DNA of 64,000 nucleotides from Lichtheimia corymbifera B2541. Taxonomy: Eukaryota; Mucoromycota; Mucoromycetes; Mucorales; Lichtheimiaceae. Both the position numbers and the translations under genes were made by a program. This document shows positions 48,839 to 60,237 of the stretch, in pieces. How positions within the stretch are numbered: position 1 is the first letter of the stretch; every line of letters begins with the position of its first letter. The stretch spans positions 102,921-166,920 of the forward strand of contig JNEU01000740.1 in the NCBI GenBank assembly GCA_000697475.1. The letters run 5' to 3'. Below the pieces are notes generated by a model. The model was not told the origin of the DNA and made no database searches. It saw only the letters and a list, made by a program, of their open reading frames with translations.

Positions 48839-50712
48839 ATGTTGACGTTAACTGTGCCCGAGGCTGCAGCTTCCACCGACGAGATCCAGTTTAAGCTGGT
48901 GCTTGATGGTCAGCCTCCAGAGGTGCTCATCACACACACATGTATTGACATTGGCAAGACGTTAACACCTTTGGTAGACCTTGACCGAGTATCTTGAACG
49001 TCACGAGTATCTTCAGCCTACAGTGTTTCGATCGTTTCAGCAAATAAGTTGGCTGCACGAAAAGCTCACGCGTGCCTTCCCGGAACTAGTAGTTCCCCCT
49101 CTACCTGAACCACCAGTGTCAATACGCATGGATGATCAAGACTATGTCGAACGTAAGCGGTTGCAAGTAGCTCGATTCTTTGAAAAGGTGGCTGCCCGTC
49201 CCGAGTTCACGCAGCACCGGAATTTCATGCATTTCATGTCAAGCGAGATGGTAAGAAAAAAAGCAAATCAGTACAAGTTAGGATGATGATGATGATTGAT
49301 CTCTTTTGATAATAGACACCTACTGAAGTGGGTCCTTCTGGGCGTGGGGTCTTGTCCTTTTTACGCTTCAATCGTGTCAGAAACTCGGATCGTGGATTCA
49401 AATCTTACAAAGCGACCGAACATGTGGAAGGCGTAAGTGCATATCTATTAGCATCATTTGATCTGGGAAGGGGAATATTCATTGTCCATTCATGCAGAAC
49501 GATCAAGACACCTTTCATCGTCATCAGATTTATATTCTCATGCTGGAAACTTATTTTGGTGCTATCAATGAATCACTCAATCAGCTGATACACACCCGTG
49601 AATCTTTGGCTGACATGTTGGCTCATATGGGTGACCTTGTTATTGAAACGACACAAAGCAAATATCGCCTTGGCAACGGTGACTCGGAAAAGCATCGCAG
49701 AGCACAACGGGCCCTTGATCACAAAATGCAAGTGTTTGGATTGCTCATGGATGAACTTGGTTTCATTTATACACGCCAGGTATAAGGTATTGGATATTTC
49801 AAGGAGAACAGTGAATGCTAACGACTATGTGTATATAGGGCATTGAAGAAACTATGAAGTTTGGTGATGTCATGATTGAATATAAAAACTCCATGGATGG
49901 TCTCAAGGTATGCAAAGACAAAGGAAATGAAGATGGAGACAAAGACTGATATCAATGATGTGGTAGACCTCATTCAATACACGAACACAAAAGCTGATGG
50001 AATATGTGGACAGCATGAAATTACGCAACAAGAAACGTGATAAGGCTGATCGGCTCAAACTACGGATGGGCTTGAATGCACCAGAGGTACAAGCTACAAT
50101 TGCTGAAGAGGAAGAGGTAAAAAGAGAGGACAACGGCAGCTCCACGGTGAAGGACCACTGAACGTCTTTTACTAGGCTACACAAGAGCTGCAGGCCAGCC
50201 GTCAAGAATTTGATGCATGTCAAGCCAAGGTCAAGCAAGAGATTCAATTATTCGAGACACAAAAGCAACATGATATCAAGCGGGCCATTCGCGATTATGT
50301 ACAATTGAGCATACGCTATGAAAGGACCAACATGAACAGCCTCGAGAAAGCATTGGAGGAATTACGACAATTTCATCCCAAACCAGCTGTGCATCCATTA
50401 TTATCAGATGAAGAAGCGAGTTCTGCCACATCATCATCCACATATCATCGACGTCGGAGGCGAAGGAGAGGTAGTAAGCATGGACCACAAGCTATATTAT
50501 CATCAGCATCCCTACCCACATCAACACGTAAACAACAATCTTCGGATGATCATGAGGATGAACAAGAGGAAATCAAGATTACTACTGAGCCAACATCTAC
50601 TACTTCATCAAGGGTATCGCCTTTTATTCGATATGAAGGACAACCAAGGAAACACATGTCATCATCCTATGACGAACGAATGGGTGCAGGAGCCTGGAGC
50701 AACAATGAATAA
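48839..50712 (+). CDS. PX-BAR sorting nexin
   Basis: Proposed exons: 48839-48922, 48978-49250, 49316-49432, 49498-49779, 49839-49907, 49967-50116 and 50176-50712, giving 503 residues. A PX domain is clear from FRSFQQISWLHEKL through VVPPLPEP to ERKRLQVARFFEKVAARPEF and FMHFMSSEM; it binds phosphoinositides on endosomes. A long helical BAR-like region follows (YFGAINESLNQLIHTRESLA, HRRAQRALDHKMQVF, RNKKRDKADRLKLR, FETQKQHDIKRAIRDYV), and then a Ser-rich tail with a basic run of Arg. The layout fits Snx4/Atg24-, Snx41- or Vps5/Vps17-like proteins working in retrieval from endosomes. The weak point is exon 1: its donor is a poor GTGCTC, so the N-terminal 28 residues and the first strand of PX are uncertain. 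Confidence 0.8.
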
Positions 50713-50894
50713 TTGTATATATATATTACATTAGTACTACATCTAAATGCATGAATAAATGCTGAGTGGAGGGGTTTTATCATTCTCACTTTATCCCATC
50801 CCACCCCCTCTTTAATGCAAACCCATGTTAACAGCTATTTCGACTTTTTGAAGCATCTTGTTTCTTTACCCTCCTTCTATTGGCCAAACTCTCT

Positions 50895-51668
50895 ATGACC
50901 GATAACAGCTCACAGCCACTCTTGCACCACCAGCACCCATATGGTATTCCCGGTGCAAGCTCAGCTCAACAGCAACCACCATCGTCATTCGGTCATGCAC
51001 CATTCGACTATGATCCACAACAAGATCAGCAACAGCAAACACAACAGCAACAACATGCTAGACAGCAGTTTTCTCCCTATTCACTGGTAAAAAAGCCTAC
51101 TATAAACATGGGGGTTGAACCAAGTTAATAATAATATTATGCAGTCGGCCATGATGGGAACTTCTCCACCGCAAGCTCCTCCGCAGCCATTGGCTACCGC
51201 ACCCATGGCAACGGGTGTTCCACCACCGCAACTACCACCATCCACAGCCATACAACAGCAACAACACCAAGAACCTATTGTAGCAGCAGGAGCAGCAGGA
51301 GGAGCAGGAGAAGAACCACTGTATGTAAACGCTAAACAATATCATCGCATCCTCAAACGACGAGCAGCACGTGCAAGACTTGAAGAAATGAATCGTAATG
51401 CAAAGGCACGTAAACCATACCTGCATGAAAGTAGACATCGACATGCTATGCGTCGTCCTCGTGGACCTGGTGGTCGATTTCTTAGTAAGTTTTCCTTTGC
51501 TCCTCATGTACATATAGAGCACGATCATTAACTGTCGCATGTATCATATCTCTAGCTGCTGCTGAAGTGGCCGAATTAGAAAAACAAGGCAAACTCCCAC
51601 CACAAGACAAATCACCAACGCAAGATCATAGTTATGAAGAAGAACGTTTACAGCATCCTTCAATGTAA
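50895..51668 (+). CDS. HAP2: HAP2 / NF-YA subunit of the CCAAT-binding transcription factor
   Basis: Three exons (50895-51086, 51145-51484 and 51556-51668) give 214 residues. The N-terminal half is Gln- and Pro-rich, as usual for the activation region. Residues 121-177 hold the full HAP2 core. The subunit-association helix is [20 protein letters not shown]. The DNA-contact part is [20 protein letters not shown] followed by GRFL. The protein joins HAP3/HAP5 histone-fold partners to bind CCAAT boxes and controls respiratory, iron and carbon genes in fungi. The last intron falls just after GRFL. The start is the ATG before TDNSS; a TTG five codons upstream is ignored. Confidence 0.95.
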
Positions 51669-51853
51669 AAATGTAGCATAATGTGTACTATCGTGTAATA
51701 TATGTAACTACCTCGTTTATGTACTATTTGAGATAATGACTCTATGTTGAGTTGACAACCAGCGAATGTCCGAATCATGCAAGGCGCTCTTGTTCCCTTT
51801 CTTTATGTTCACTTTTGACACCAATGAGCAAACAAACAAGCACCTATCCCCAG

Positions 51854-52448
51854 CATGGGTGACCATCGCCATCCAGGACATGTTGAAGGCGTCGAGTACT
51901 CCGTTAACATTGCAGCAACTCCCAATCGGCATTCGATCAGCACCATCACGTTCAATGAGCAACACCGTCGCTTTGTCCAACCTTGATTCTTGAGCAGCTA
52001 TTGGCGACTTGTGGATATGTTTGGAGATGACTACATATTACCAACTAGCTATGAAGGGACGCTCTATTTCACCAGCTTGCTCAGCTAAACTTCTCATGAT
52101 CCACCAGCATCCTTTACGAACACACGACTGTCGTTATCAGAGAGCGTAAAAACAGCATTGTCAAGGTGTTACCATTGCTTATATAGCAGCAGTAGCTTCC
52201 CAACCCTTCACTCGATCTCATATTTCATTAAAGCACACTCTTTTTTTGGATATCAATTCAATGGACGTAACCAGTGTGGGAAATGTGCCTGTGCATACTG
52301 CGATCGCTACAGCAATTGGAAAAGGAAATCATATCATGCTGACACAAGAGAAGAAAATGTCACACATACATATACAACAAGTGGCGGCGATAGTAGCATC
52401 TATTGGAAGCATATGATTGCCAGGGACAATGCTCATCTGACACTTTGA
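51854..52448 (+). pseudogene. Possible decayed gene of unknown family
   Basis: One plus-strand frame runs from ATG 51854 to 52448 with only two internal stops (TGA at 51983, TAA at 52086). Its composition is protein-like: HVEGVEYSVNIAATP, ISTITFNEQHRRFV, SYWRLVDMFGDDYILPTSYE, and later FFGYQFNGRNQCGKCACAYC. I do not recognise the family. No splice sites remove the stops. It could be a relic or a chance frame. Confidence 0.3.
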
Positions 52449-52807
52449 GGAAGGAAGGTTTTCATTCTCGTCTATTTTATCACACGCAAATGTCAATGCT
52501 AAGCAATATCACACGCAAGTCAACACCACCCCCCAGTTTGTCTCAGGCTAAGACTAATGCATCTCGAGTATAAACTTGCGTCCATCTTGCATCACCTCCT
52601 CCCTTCCTGATGAATCTGGCAGTTTCCCACCCAAGCCAATCATCATCATTGCCCATCATGACCATAGTGAAGAAAAGCCACTGCTTCTGAGATGTCTTTT
52701 ACAATGGACCATGTGATAAATTAGGTATGTAATTATCAACAACAATGATCAACAATGAAAAGGTCTCTATTAAACGTTGAGAGCTACATAGGTATTACAC
52801 CATATCG

Positions 52808-52960
52808 ATGGAGCATCATCATCAGCAGCAGCCTCTGGATGAAGGGAGTCAAGTAGTACATTGTATCACGAACACGAATGACATTGGCTCTATGGGTGTA
52901 TTGCGTCTTTCATCGATTTCTTTACTTGACGGATCAAACCGTATCACACGTGAGGAGTGA
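52808..52960 (+). CDS. Small ORF of 50 codons, doubtful
   Basis: ATG at 52808 opens MEHHHQQQPLDEGSQVVH and ends with DGSNRITREE before TGA. The composition is more balanced than in the surrounding noncoding sequence. It lies about 560 bp upstream of the sugar transporter start and could be a tiny gene, an upstream ORF in a long leader, or chance. No homology is claimed. Confidence 0.2.
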   Translation: MEHHHQQQPLDEGSQVVHCITNTNDIGSMGVLRLSSISLLDGSNRITREE

Positions 52961-53269
52961 CCCGACTACGATTTACTTTGGGGAGACAAATCGGGCAGAA
53001 AATCCCCGCTATTGGCTGGAGCTCTTGTGCAACTCTTCTCTCCTCTTCTCTGGTCTCATCATCGCTTCCCACCCGATACAAGAGCGTTAAAATTGTCTGC
53101 ATATGGGGTGAATGGCGGTCCGTGCTTCTATTCCCATCCATCAATATTCATCATATATCACCCATCTTTATACGCATGGCACCACCATCAAATCAACTTG
53201 GATCAGCAAAACCATACACGTCGTCGTATGTGCGTGTGTGTGTGAATCGGATACAAAGCGAGTGAGAAG

Positions 53270-53308
53270 CCGACACCCACCCACCCACCCCCACACGCAC
53301 GCACGCAG
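53270..53308. repeat. CACC / CACG microsatellite
   Basis: A short run of CCACCCACCCACCCCCACA followed by CGCACGCACGCAG, in the upstream region of the sugar transporter gene. Confidence 0.7.
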
Positions 53309-53371
53309 GGTGTTGTGATGTTGGGCGTAACCTTCTGTGTGTAATGTTTCCCTTGTCCTTGGATACTTGAT

Positions 53372-55884
53372 ATGGTAAGTCTCTTTTTTACCTCTTTCTT
53401 TCTCATTTCTCCATACTCGTGCAATAGCTTATAAATATACAAGATGTCCTTGCAGCCACCTCTTCTCTTCTGCACTTTTCTCTGTTTCACGTCTTTTATT
53501 TTTCCCCACGCATGTGGAAGTTTCAGGACAGTGTTTATGGCGACAAGCTGGTGTTGGCCATCAACGCAGCGGCTGGCCTCAGTATTTTCTTCTTTGGTGT
53601 AAGTGGGCAGATCATTACGCAACGACAACAACCCTCTTATTGAGATTTATATCCTATCATAGTATGATCAAGGTGTCATGAGTGGCGTCAATATCTCTCC
53701 AAACTACAAGCAAATCATGGGCCTTGAAGATAATGAAGCTCTTTTGGGTGGTGTGGTGGCCGTCTATTACGCTGGCACATTGATCGGAGCACTTCTTGGT
53801 AAAACAATCACACATACCTCTTTTAAAGTGATGATGGTGCTTATACGAAGCGGTATAGGTGGCTGGGTTGGTGATAAAATCGGTCGTATTAGAACTGTAT
53901 TGGTCGGTTGTGCATTTGCTTGTTTTGGTGCTGCTTTGCAAACGGCTGCTCAAAATGTCGCATGGATGATTTGCTCACGTATTATTACTGGTATCGGTAC
54001 CGGCCATCTGTAAGTGTTGCTTCCCCCACTATCGTCACCCTGCTGGTAACTCTAACTTTATATATGTTCACACACAAAAAGTAACGCCATTGTTCCTGTA
54101 TGGTCAGCCGAGACAAGTCATTACACAAGTAAGCCCGTCATTGTGCTACTTTTTGCAGAATACAGAAATGCTCATCTCCACCATCATTGTCGTACATACA
54201 GGTCGCGGTATGTTTATTGCCATGGAATTTACGCTCAATATCTTCGGTGTCGTCATTGCCGTAAGTCATAGACTCATCCCGTTTGACGACATCGTCTTGA
54301 CATTCATATTTCGATCATAGTACTGGATCGCATATGGTCTTCGTGAAGAGCCAGGCGAGATGCGTTGGCGTTTCCCTATCGGTTTTCAACTTATCCCTCT
54401 AATTATTTTGGCACTTGGTATCAACTTCTTCCCTGAGAGTCCTCGTTGGCTTGTGAAAAAGGATCGTGTCGATGAAGCCGTGCATATCCTTGCAGCACTT
54501 CGTGGCAACGGTGACCATAATCATCCTGCTGTTCATCGTGAGCTTGACGATATCCGTGAGACTTTACGTCTCGAAGAAGAGCAAGGCGGTGAACCCAGCT
54601 ATTGGAACATGTTGTTCAAGTATGACGAATTCAACATCCCACGTCGAGTACACCTCTCTATTTGGTTGCAAATTATCCAAGAATTGACCGGCATTGGTAA
54701 GTCATACATGCATTGTGTACCTGGTTGTAGGATACTAACCTGTACTTGTTTACACAATACGATTCGGAAAATACAACAGGTGTGGTAAGTAGTCTTCCCA
54801 ACAAGACGTCAGGTTGCAACATGACTCACATGACCCCGATTTGAAGATTACGGTATATGCACCAGAAAGTTTTGCCAATTCAGGCTTCTCAGAACGCACA
54901 TCTCAGCTACTTTCCGGATTCAACAATATTTCTTACATGCTTTGTACGCTCGTTGCTGTCTTTACTTTGGACCGATGGGGTCGTCGATTCACCTTGTTTT
55001 ATGGCGCTGTATGTCAAGGCATTTGTCTGATCCTCGTGGCTGTTTTAACCAAGACCGAATACCTCGAGTGGAAACCCACGGTACGTGTGATGCTGCTGCT
55101 AGGGATATGATATCTGGAAAGCATGTTGTATAACATGTATGTGAGTAGGCATTTGGTGTTGCAAGCGCTGTCTTTATTTTCGGATACACGGGCTTCTTTG
55201 GTATGACTTGGCTGACAGTGCCATGGCTTTATCCGGTAAGATCATGGCCAATTTTACTTGTTTTGCAAGCACCTCTGGCTTTTTCCAAAAACGAGGGTTG
55301 CAAAGGAAAAATGAGAATAGTACTAAATTGGTCCTTGATATACATAATAGGTTGAGATTTACCCCTTACGAGTGCGTGCTCGTGGTGGCGCTTGGAGTGT
55401 GGTTGGTTGGAGCATTGGCAATGCATTGGTCATGGAAATTACTCCCCCACTTCTTGCATCTATCAGTAAGTCATCCTCTTTGTAATATTTCATTATGCAT
55501 TTATTCATTGTTGTTTGATATTACTTCCCCCTAATTGCAGAATGGTGTACCTTCTTTTTGTTTGGTGCTCTCAACTTTGCTGCAATCCCCATCGTTTGGG
55601 CCCTTTATCCTGAAACAGCTGGATTTTCTCTTGAAGAGCTTGATGTGATTTTCTCCACAAAGTCATTGTTCGTTTGGAGTGCTGAAAAGGAATTACGTGC
55701 CCGTGGTATTGATCCCAAAAACCCACTTGGTCACAGAAAGAATGGCAATGGTGGCAGTGACAGCGCAGAGCGTGGTGACGAAAAGGCACAGCTTCCTGCA
55801 CCTGGTAATAATGGAACATCATCATCGACATCATCCGCTACTCCTGATGAGAAAAAGGAGGTTCCTGCCGGTGGAAATGAGTAA
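53372..55884 (+). CDS. MFS sugar (hexose) transporter
   Basis: Exons: 53372-53374 (ATG alone), 53527-53598, 53663-53798, 53859-54009, 54082-54128, 54202-54260, 54321-54696, 54780-54784 (5 nt), 54847-55080, 55149-55235, 55351-55465 and 55541-55884; 542 residues. Sugar-porter motifs are all present: GYDQGVMSGV in TM1, GGWVGDKIGRIR in loop 2-3, PVWSAETS, FPESPRWLV after TM6, QELTGIGVITVYAP in TM7, DRWGRRFTL in loop 8-9, YPVEIYPLRVRARGGA, and YPETAGFSLEELD after TM12. These proteins take up glucose, xylose or related sugars at the plasma membrane. The 5-nt exon is needed to keep the frame inside GIGVITVY. The start is ambiguous: an unspliced in-frame ATG at 53512 would add MWKFQ instead. Confidence 0.93.
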
Positions 55885-57404
55885 ATGATTTTCTTACAGA
55901 ATGTAGAATTTGCCTTGTAACACTTAGTTTCTTCTTTATCTCCTATTTTTCCACACACACACTTATCTGTACCCATTATTCCCTTTACTTTTACAAATGT
56001 AACAATGATTATTATGGTTAGTAATATCTTGTACCATCACTTTTATCGATATGAGCATGTGCTTATTGTTTGCAATGTTGACGACGAATGATCGACAGTA
56101 GCAGCAACATCCAAGCAGCTAACTAGATAAACATATATGCATGCTGAGCCAATTGCCAAGACCTGTTCTCCACTTTATTGGAAAAGTCAGTAATCATCAT
56201 TGCTGTCACTTGCGCGAGGTGCGGAATCATGTGTACATGAAACAGTGGCACACGTAATGATTCAAATTTGGGTACTCGCACAAGATGAAAATGGAAATGC
56301 AGCAAATCCAGTCCACCATATTATTCTTTTGCCATTTTTTATCACTCGAACCCTTCAAAAAAGTCCACACACTGCATGCAATCATGGATCAATTATACTA
56401 CGTGTTATTACATACCTTGTACTACCGAATTTCTGATACGGGCTTCAGGTGCACAGCAACGATCATGATTAGTGACTGGAGAAACTTGTTGGATACGAAG
56501 GTATGTGTATAATGGTTGGTGGTTATAAACGCTCGTCATAGCTTCCATTTCAGCATGGATACTATCAAGAGTGAAATTATTAGCGTGGTTTTGCGAGATG
56601 GCCATTGCCGGAAGTATATATGGATGATGGCGTGGTGCTAACATGAACCGTCCTTATCTTCTGCTTGCATGTCAAAACCGTCAACACCATAAGCTTTGTC
56701 ATTGTCACACACAAGCTACGTAGGTGACCGCATTTAAAGATGGACCTGCTGTGATCCTCCTTGTACGTTGGGCTGTTGTGATTGAGTGGCATCTATACCA
56801 GAAAGAACTAGTATACTTCCTTGTTGTTTATTTTTGCATCACATCATTCTGGCTTGATCCCTGAAACGCGCTATAAAGGCTTCTTTAAGTTATGTCACGG
56901 TGTGCCTTGGTACGACCCCTTGTTGTCAGTTGTATGCTACACTGATGAGCTGATCCAGAGAAGGTAGCGCCGCCATTGGATATCGTATGAAACCTGTGTT
57001 TGGATAATGCATTGGTACCCATTTTCCTCAATACCCCTCGTAAGGTGGAAGAGAAGCCGTAACACTGATTGGCTGTTATTCTCTTTAGCCGATCATGCAG
57101 GTTGTCTTTTGAGATAATCGACCAATCGCTTTTCACCCACCACTAAAGGGCACCTCTTTCAATTCATTGATCGTTTTCTCTTTTCCTCTTGTGTCCCTTT
57201 TTTCTCTTATCTTTCCCTCTGCGATTGAGAACAACATACCTATCAATATATCCTTACAGCTTTGGCCAACTTTTTACGCCATTATCAGCCCCGTAAACAT
57301 AAACGACATCTTTAATACAAAAGGGAGGACGCAACTGACATATCTCGATCGAATCATTTCACACACACAAAACACAATCAGACGCATACACCCTCTTCTC
57401 ACCA
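55885..57404. other. Intergenic stretch of about 1.5 kb
   Basis: No gene seen; frames on both strands are short and featureless. The last 250 bp holds CT-rich leader sequence (TCTCTTTTCCTCTTGTGTCC near 57176). Confidence 0.5.
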
Positions 57405-58676
57405 ATGGAACAACCTACTTCTGATTTATCTCTTACAACCAGGGAAGCTGCCTTTTCAATAATGCTTGCCAGCATTGGCCTGTGCTGCTTCACATGGCAA
57501 TCCAGTCGAGCAGGATGGATGTTTTACAAGGTGCGCAAACCCATCCATGCCATTGTATTCGCACAAGCATTCCTAGGAATCATTCTTAATTTTGTAACCT
57601 TGCTCGCATCATTGACGCGAGTCGATTGCATGTTTGTATGTCACTCTTATGTTCATGCTAACTGGGTTGGAATGATGAATGGGTAACCTTTCATTGCATA
57701 GATTCTCATATTTTCAGTCGTTGGAGTCAACGTGGGAGACATTGCATTACAGTCAGTACTCCTATGGAAGGCATACTTGGGCAACAATCGATCAAAAATC
57801 ATTCTTGTGCTTGGTGCTATCCCTATTGTAGGCCTTGCTGTTTTCATATGCGCTAATATCACCGTTGCCCGATCGACATCCATGATGAGCCAAGGCGTGT
57901 GTAACACGAATTACCGCAAGTAGACAATTGGGGAAGCGTAACCACCATGTGTACTTGTAGGCTCACATTTATGTATAGCAACAACCATTGTCATTATCAA
58001 ATCATGCCTTGATTGTGTATCCAACACCTTTTTGTCATGGTGCTTTATTCTAGTGATATACAGGCATTACCGAGTTCTCGGATCAAGTATCCACAAGACC
58101 CTTATAACAGAGGGCTTAATCTACTGGTAAAATGAAGATGGTGTTGGATGACAAATGAGCTCACATGAATTGCATCCATTAATAGCTTTGGTGTGTGTTT
58201 GTCCAACATACTTACAGGCATCTTGCTTACTCAAAAGGTTCTCGGCGGAAGTACTCCGATGCTATACACGATCGATTGTAAGTCAAATTCATGTTTGCAT
58301 TGTGTTGTATATCATATCTGATTACACATGGCACATGAACCCTGGGTCAAGTGCTTGGGAAAAAGAAACAACAGAATAACTCAGCCTGACAATAGGGTTT
58401 TTGGCATCGTATTTAATTATCAAACAGCTCAAATATGGTCGATCCGACATTGAAAGCGAGGATGATGATGATGACGATATGTCTGAACAAGAAGATCGTA
58501 ATTCGGATATGATGATCCATCACGACGGACCTAAACCATTCCAATTCTTTTTAGCTGATGGCAGCATCGCACCAAGTGGTGTGGGTGGGAATGTAACCAC
58601 AGCTACTGTAACAGGGGGAGACCATCACCATGTCAACAACAAGGAGAAAAGCGGAGGTGGCGTCGTTGCCGAGTAA
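57405..58676 (+). CDS. Seven-transmembrane protein of unknown function (second 7TM gene)
   Basis: Five exons: 57405-57635, 57702-57915, 57979-58126, 58186-58277 and 58396-58676. They give 321 residues. Hydrophobic segments in order are FSIMLASIGLCCFTW, AFLGIILNFVTLLASL, ILIFSVVGVNVGDIALQSVL, ILVLGAIPIVGLAVFICAN, CVSNTFLSWCFILVIY, GLIYCFGVCLSNILTGILL and MLYTIDWFLASYLII. A CNTNYP motif sits in the loop before TM5. The tail is strongly acidic (ESEDDDDDDMSEQED) and ends Gly-rich. The second intron (57916-57978) has a GC donor (C|GCAAGT); only this splice keeps the frame open. The topology is receptor-like, but the family is not recognised. The sequence differs from the other 7TM gene at 36.4 kb. 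Confidence 0.8.
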
Positions 58677-59171
58677 AGATCATGACCACTTGATGTATTA
58701 AAAACTTAATTCGTAGTATGTGGATATACCATGCTGTCTTATCTGATGGGACAATGATGAGACGAGCGATGTGGTTGCGCTTTACATGTTGAAATGTTTT
58801 CAAAAGCTGTTGCGGGGTACTTCGGCAGTGAACAACAATGATGGGACATGTAGCTTGTTCTGCTTTACAAAAGGTTGTCAAAAACAGTTGCGGGGCACTT
58901 CGGCAGCGATGCATCACTTATCAGATGCAACGTGATTGGCCAGGCGGACGTTTTCCCTGCCATCTTGGTAATCAGATTCACTCTCCTTGGGAAGACATTA
59001 AATCTATAAAAGCGGTGAATGAGAAATAAAGCAGCAACAAGCCGAGTTTGCACCACCTTGCCTTATTGCTTTCTCTTTTCTCTCTTTTTCACACACACAT
59101 AGACGCCATTTTTCCTTTTCACTATTCTCTCTTAAATACACATACCTGAAAAAGAGACACCACAGCACGCC
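58677..59171. other. Intergenic stretch upstream of mitoferrin
   Basis: Contains a duplicated ~50-bp element (listed separately) and CT-rich leader sequence (TTTCTCTTTTCTCTC near 59070). No gene. Confidence 0.5.
58777..58911. repeat. Two copies of an element with core GTTGCGGGGYACTTCGGCAGYGA
   Basis: The 23-bp core lies at 58809-58831 and 58887-58909 with two C/T differences, 78 bp apart. In both copies it is preceded by a CTTTACA word and a TCAAAA word at similar spacing, so about 50 bp is duplicated. It sits about 260-390 bp upstream of the mitoferrin start. Confidence 0.65.
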
Positions 59172-60237
59172 ATGACCGAAGAATACGACTATGAATCACT
59201 TGGCCAGAACTCAACAATGACCCAGAATGCTCTTGCAGGGGCATTTGCAGGTATTGCGGAACACTGTGCCATGTTCCCTGTTGATTCAATCAAGGTGAGC
59301 ATATACAACTTGACGCCAAACACATGAACCCGGTCCCGTGTAACACATGTATAAACAATGTAGACTCGCATGCAAGTAATCCAAAGTAGTGGTCAATCAG
59401 CTACTGCCACTGCCACTGCTGTCATGGCAAAACCCAATATCAATCTCAGCAATCTTTGGAGAGGTGTCAATTCAGTGGTAATGGGTGCAGGTCCTGCACA
59501 TGCTTTATACTTTGCCACCTATGAATATATGAAGGACAAGTTGGCAGCTGACGATGGCAACAACCACACACTTGCATTTCTTGCTTCTGGTGCATGCGCC
59601 ACCTTTGCTCATGAAGCACTCATGACACCCTTTGATGGTACAGTATTACCGGCAATGCGATTTTTTTTTCATGTGTCTCACAAATGACCATCGTTTCTTA
59701 GTGATAAAGCAACGCATGCAACTCCGTGAATCCACTTACAAGAATGTACGTGAATGCGCACGCACTGTCTTTGCAAAGGAAGGGATTACTGCATTTTACG
59801 TTTCATTACCAACAACACTCACCATGTCGGTGCCGTTCCAATCTATCCAATTTGCCACTTATGAGTACTCGCGGAGATTGCTTAATCCTACGGGCCAATA
59901 TGATCCAAAAACGCATGTATTAGCTGGTGCCATTGCGGGTGCCTTTGCTTCATCCGTCACTACACCGCTGGACGTGTGCAAGACGTTATTGCAAACCCGT
60001 GGACAATCATCTGACCCACGTATCCGCAATGCAAGTGGCCTTTTAGATGCTATGACTATCATCAAGCAACGATATGGCTTCCGTGGTTTCTTTAGAGGTT
60101 ACAAGCCCCGTGTGCTTACCAATATGCCTAGCACTGCCATTTCTTGGAGCGTGTACGAATACTTCAAGTGGCTCTTTGAGAAGACTGACTTTGCTGGCGC
60201 CGTTGGACAGCAAGAGAAGAGCTTGATCAGTCTATAG
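59172..60237 (+). CDS. Mitoferrin, mitochondrial iron carrier (Mrs3/Mrs4 type)
   Basis: Three exons (59172-59294, 59364-59637 and 59702-60237) give 310 residues, the usual carrier length. The three mitochondrial-carrier repeats are visible by their signatures: FPVDSIKTRMQ, TPFDVIKQRMQ and TPLDVCKTLLQ. The mitoferrin-specific segments AGIAEHCAMFPVDSIKTRMQ, GAGPAHALYFATYEYMKD, FQSIQFATYEYSR and STAISWSVYEYFKWL are present. The carrier moves Fe2+ across the inner mitochondrial membrane for heme and iron-sulfur cluster synthesis. The start codon follows a short acidic N-terminus typical of Mrs3/4. A duplicated upstream element may be regulatory. Confidence 0.95.

Larger units (their letters stand above)
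51669..53371. other. Gene-poor stretch of about 1.7 kb
   Basis: No intact gene. It holds a coding-like frame broken by two stops (listed separately), a 50-codon ORF at 52808-52960, and a CACC/CACG microsatellite near 53270-53308. Confidence 0.45.
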
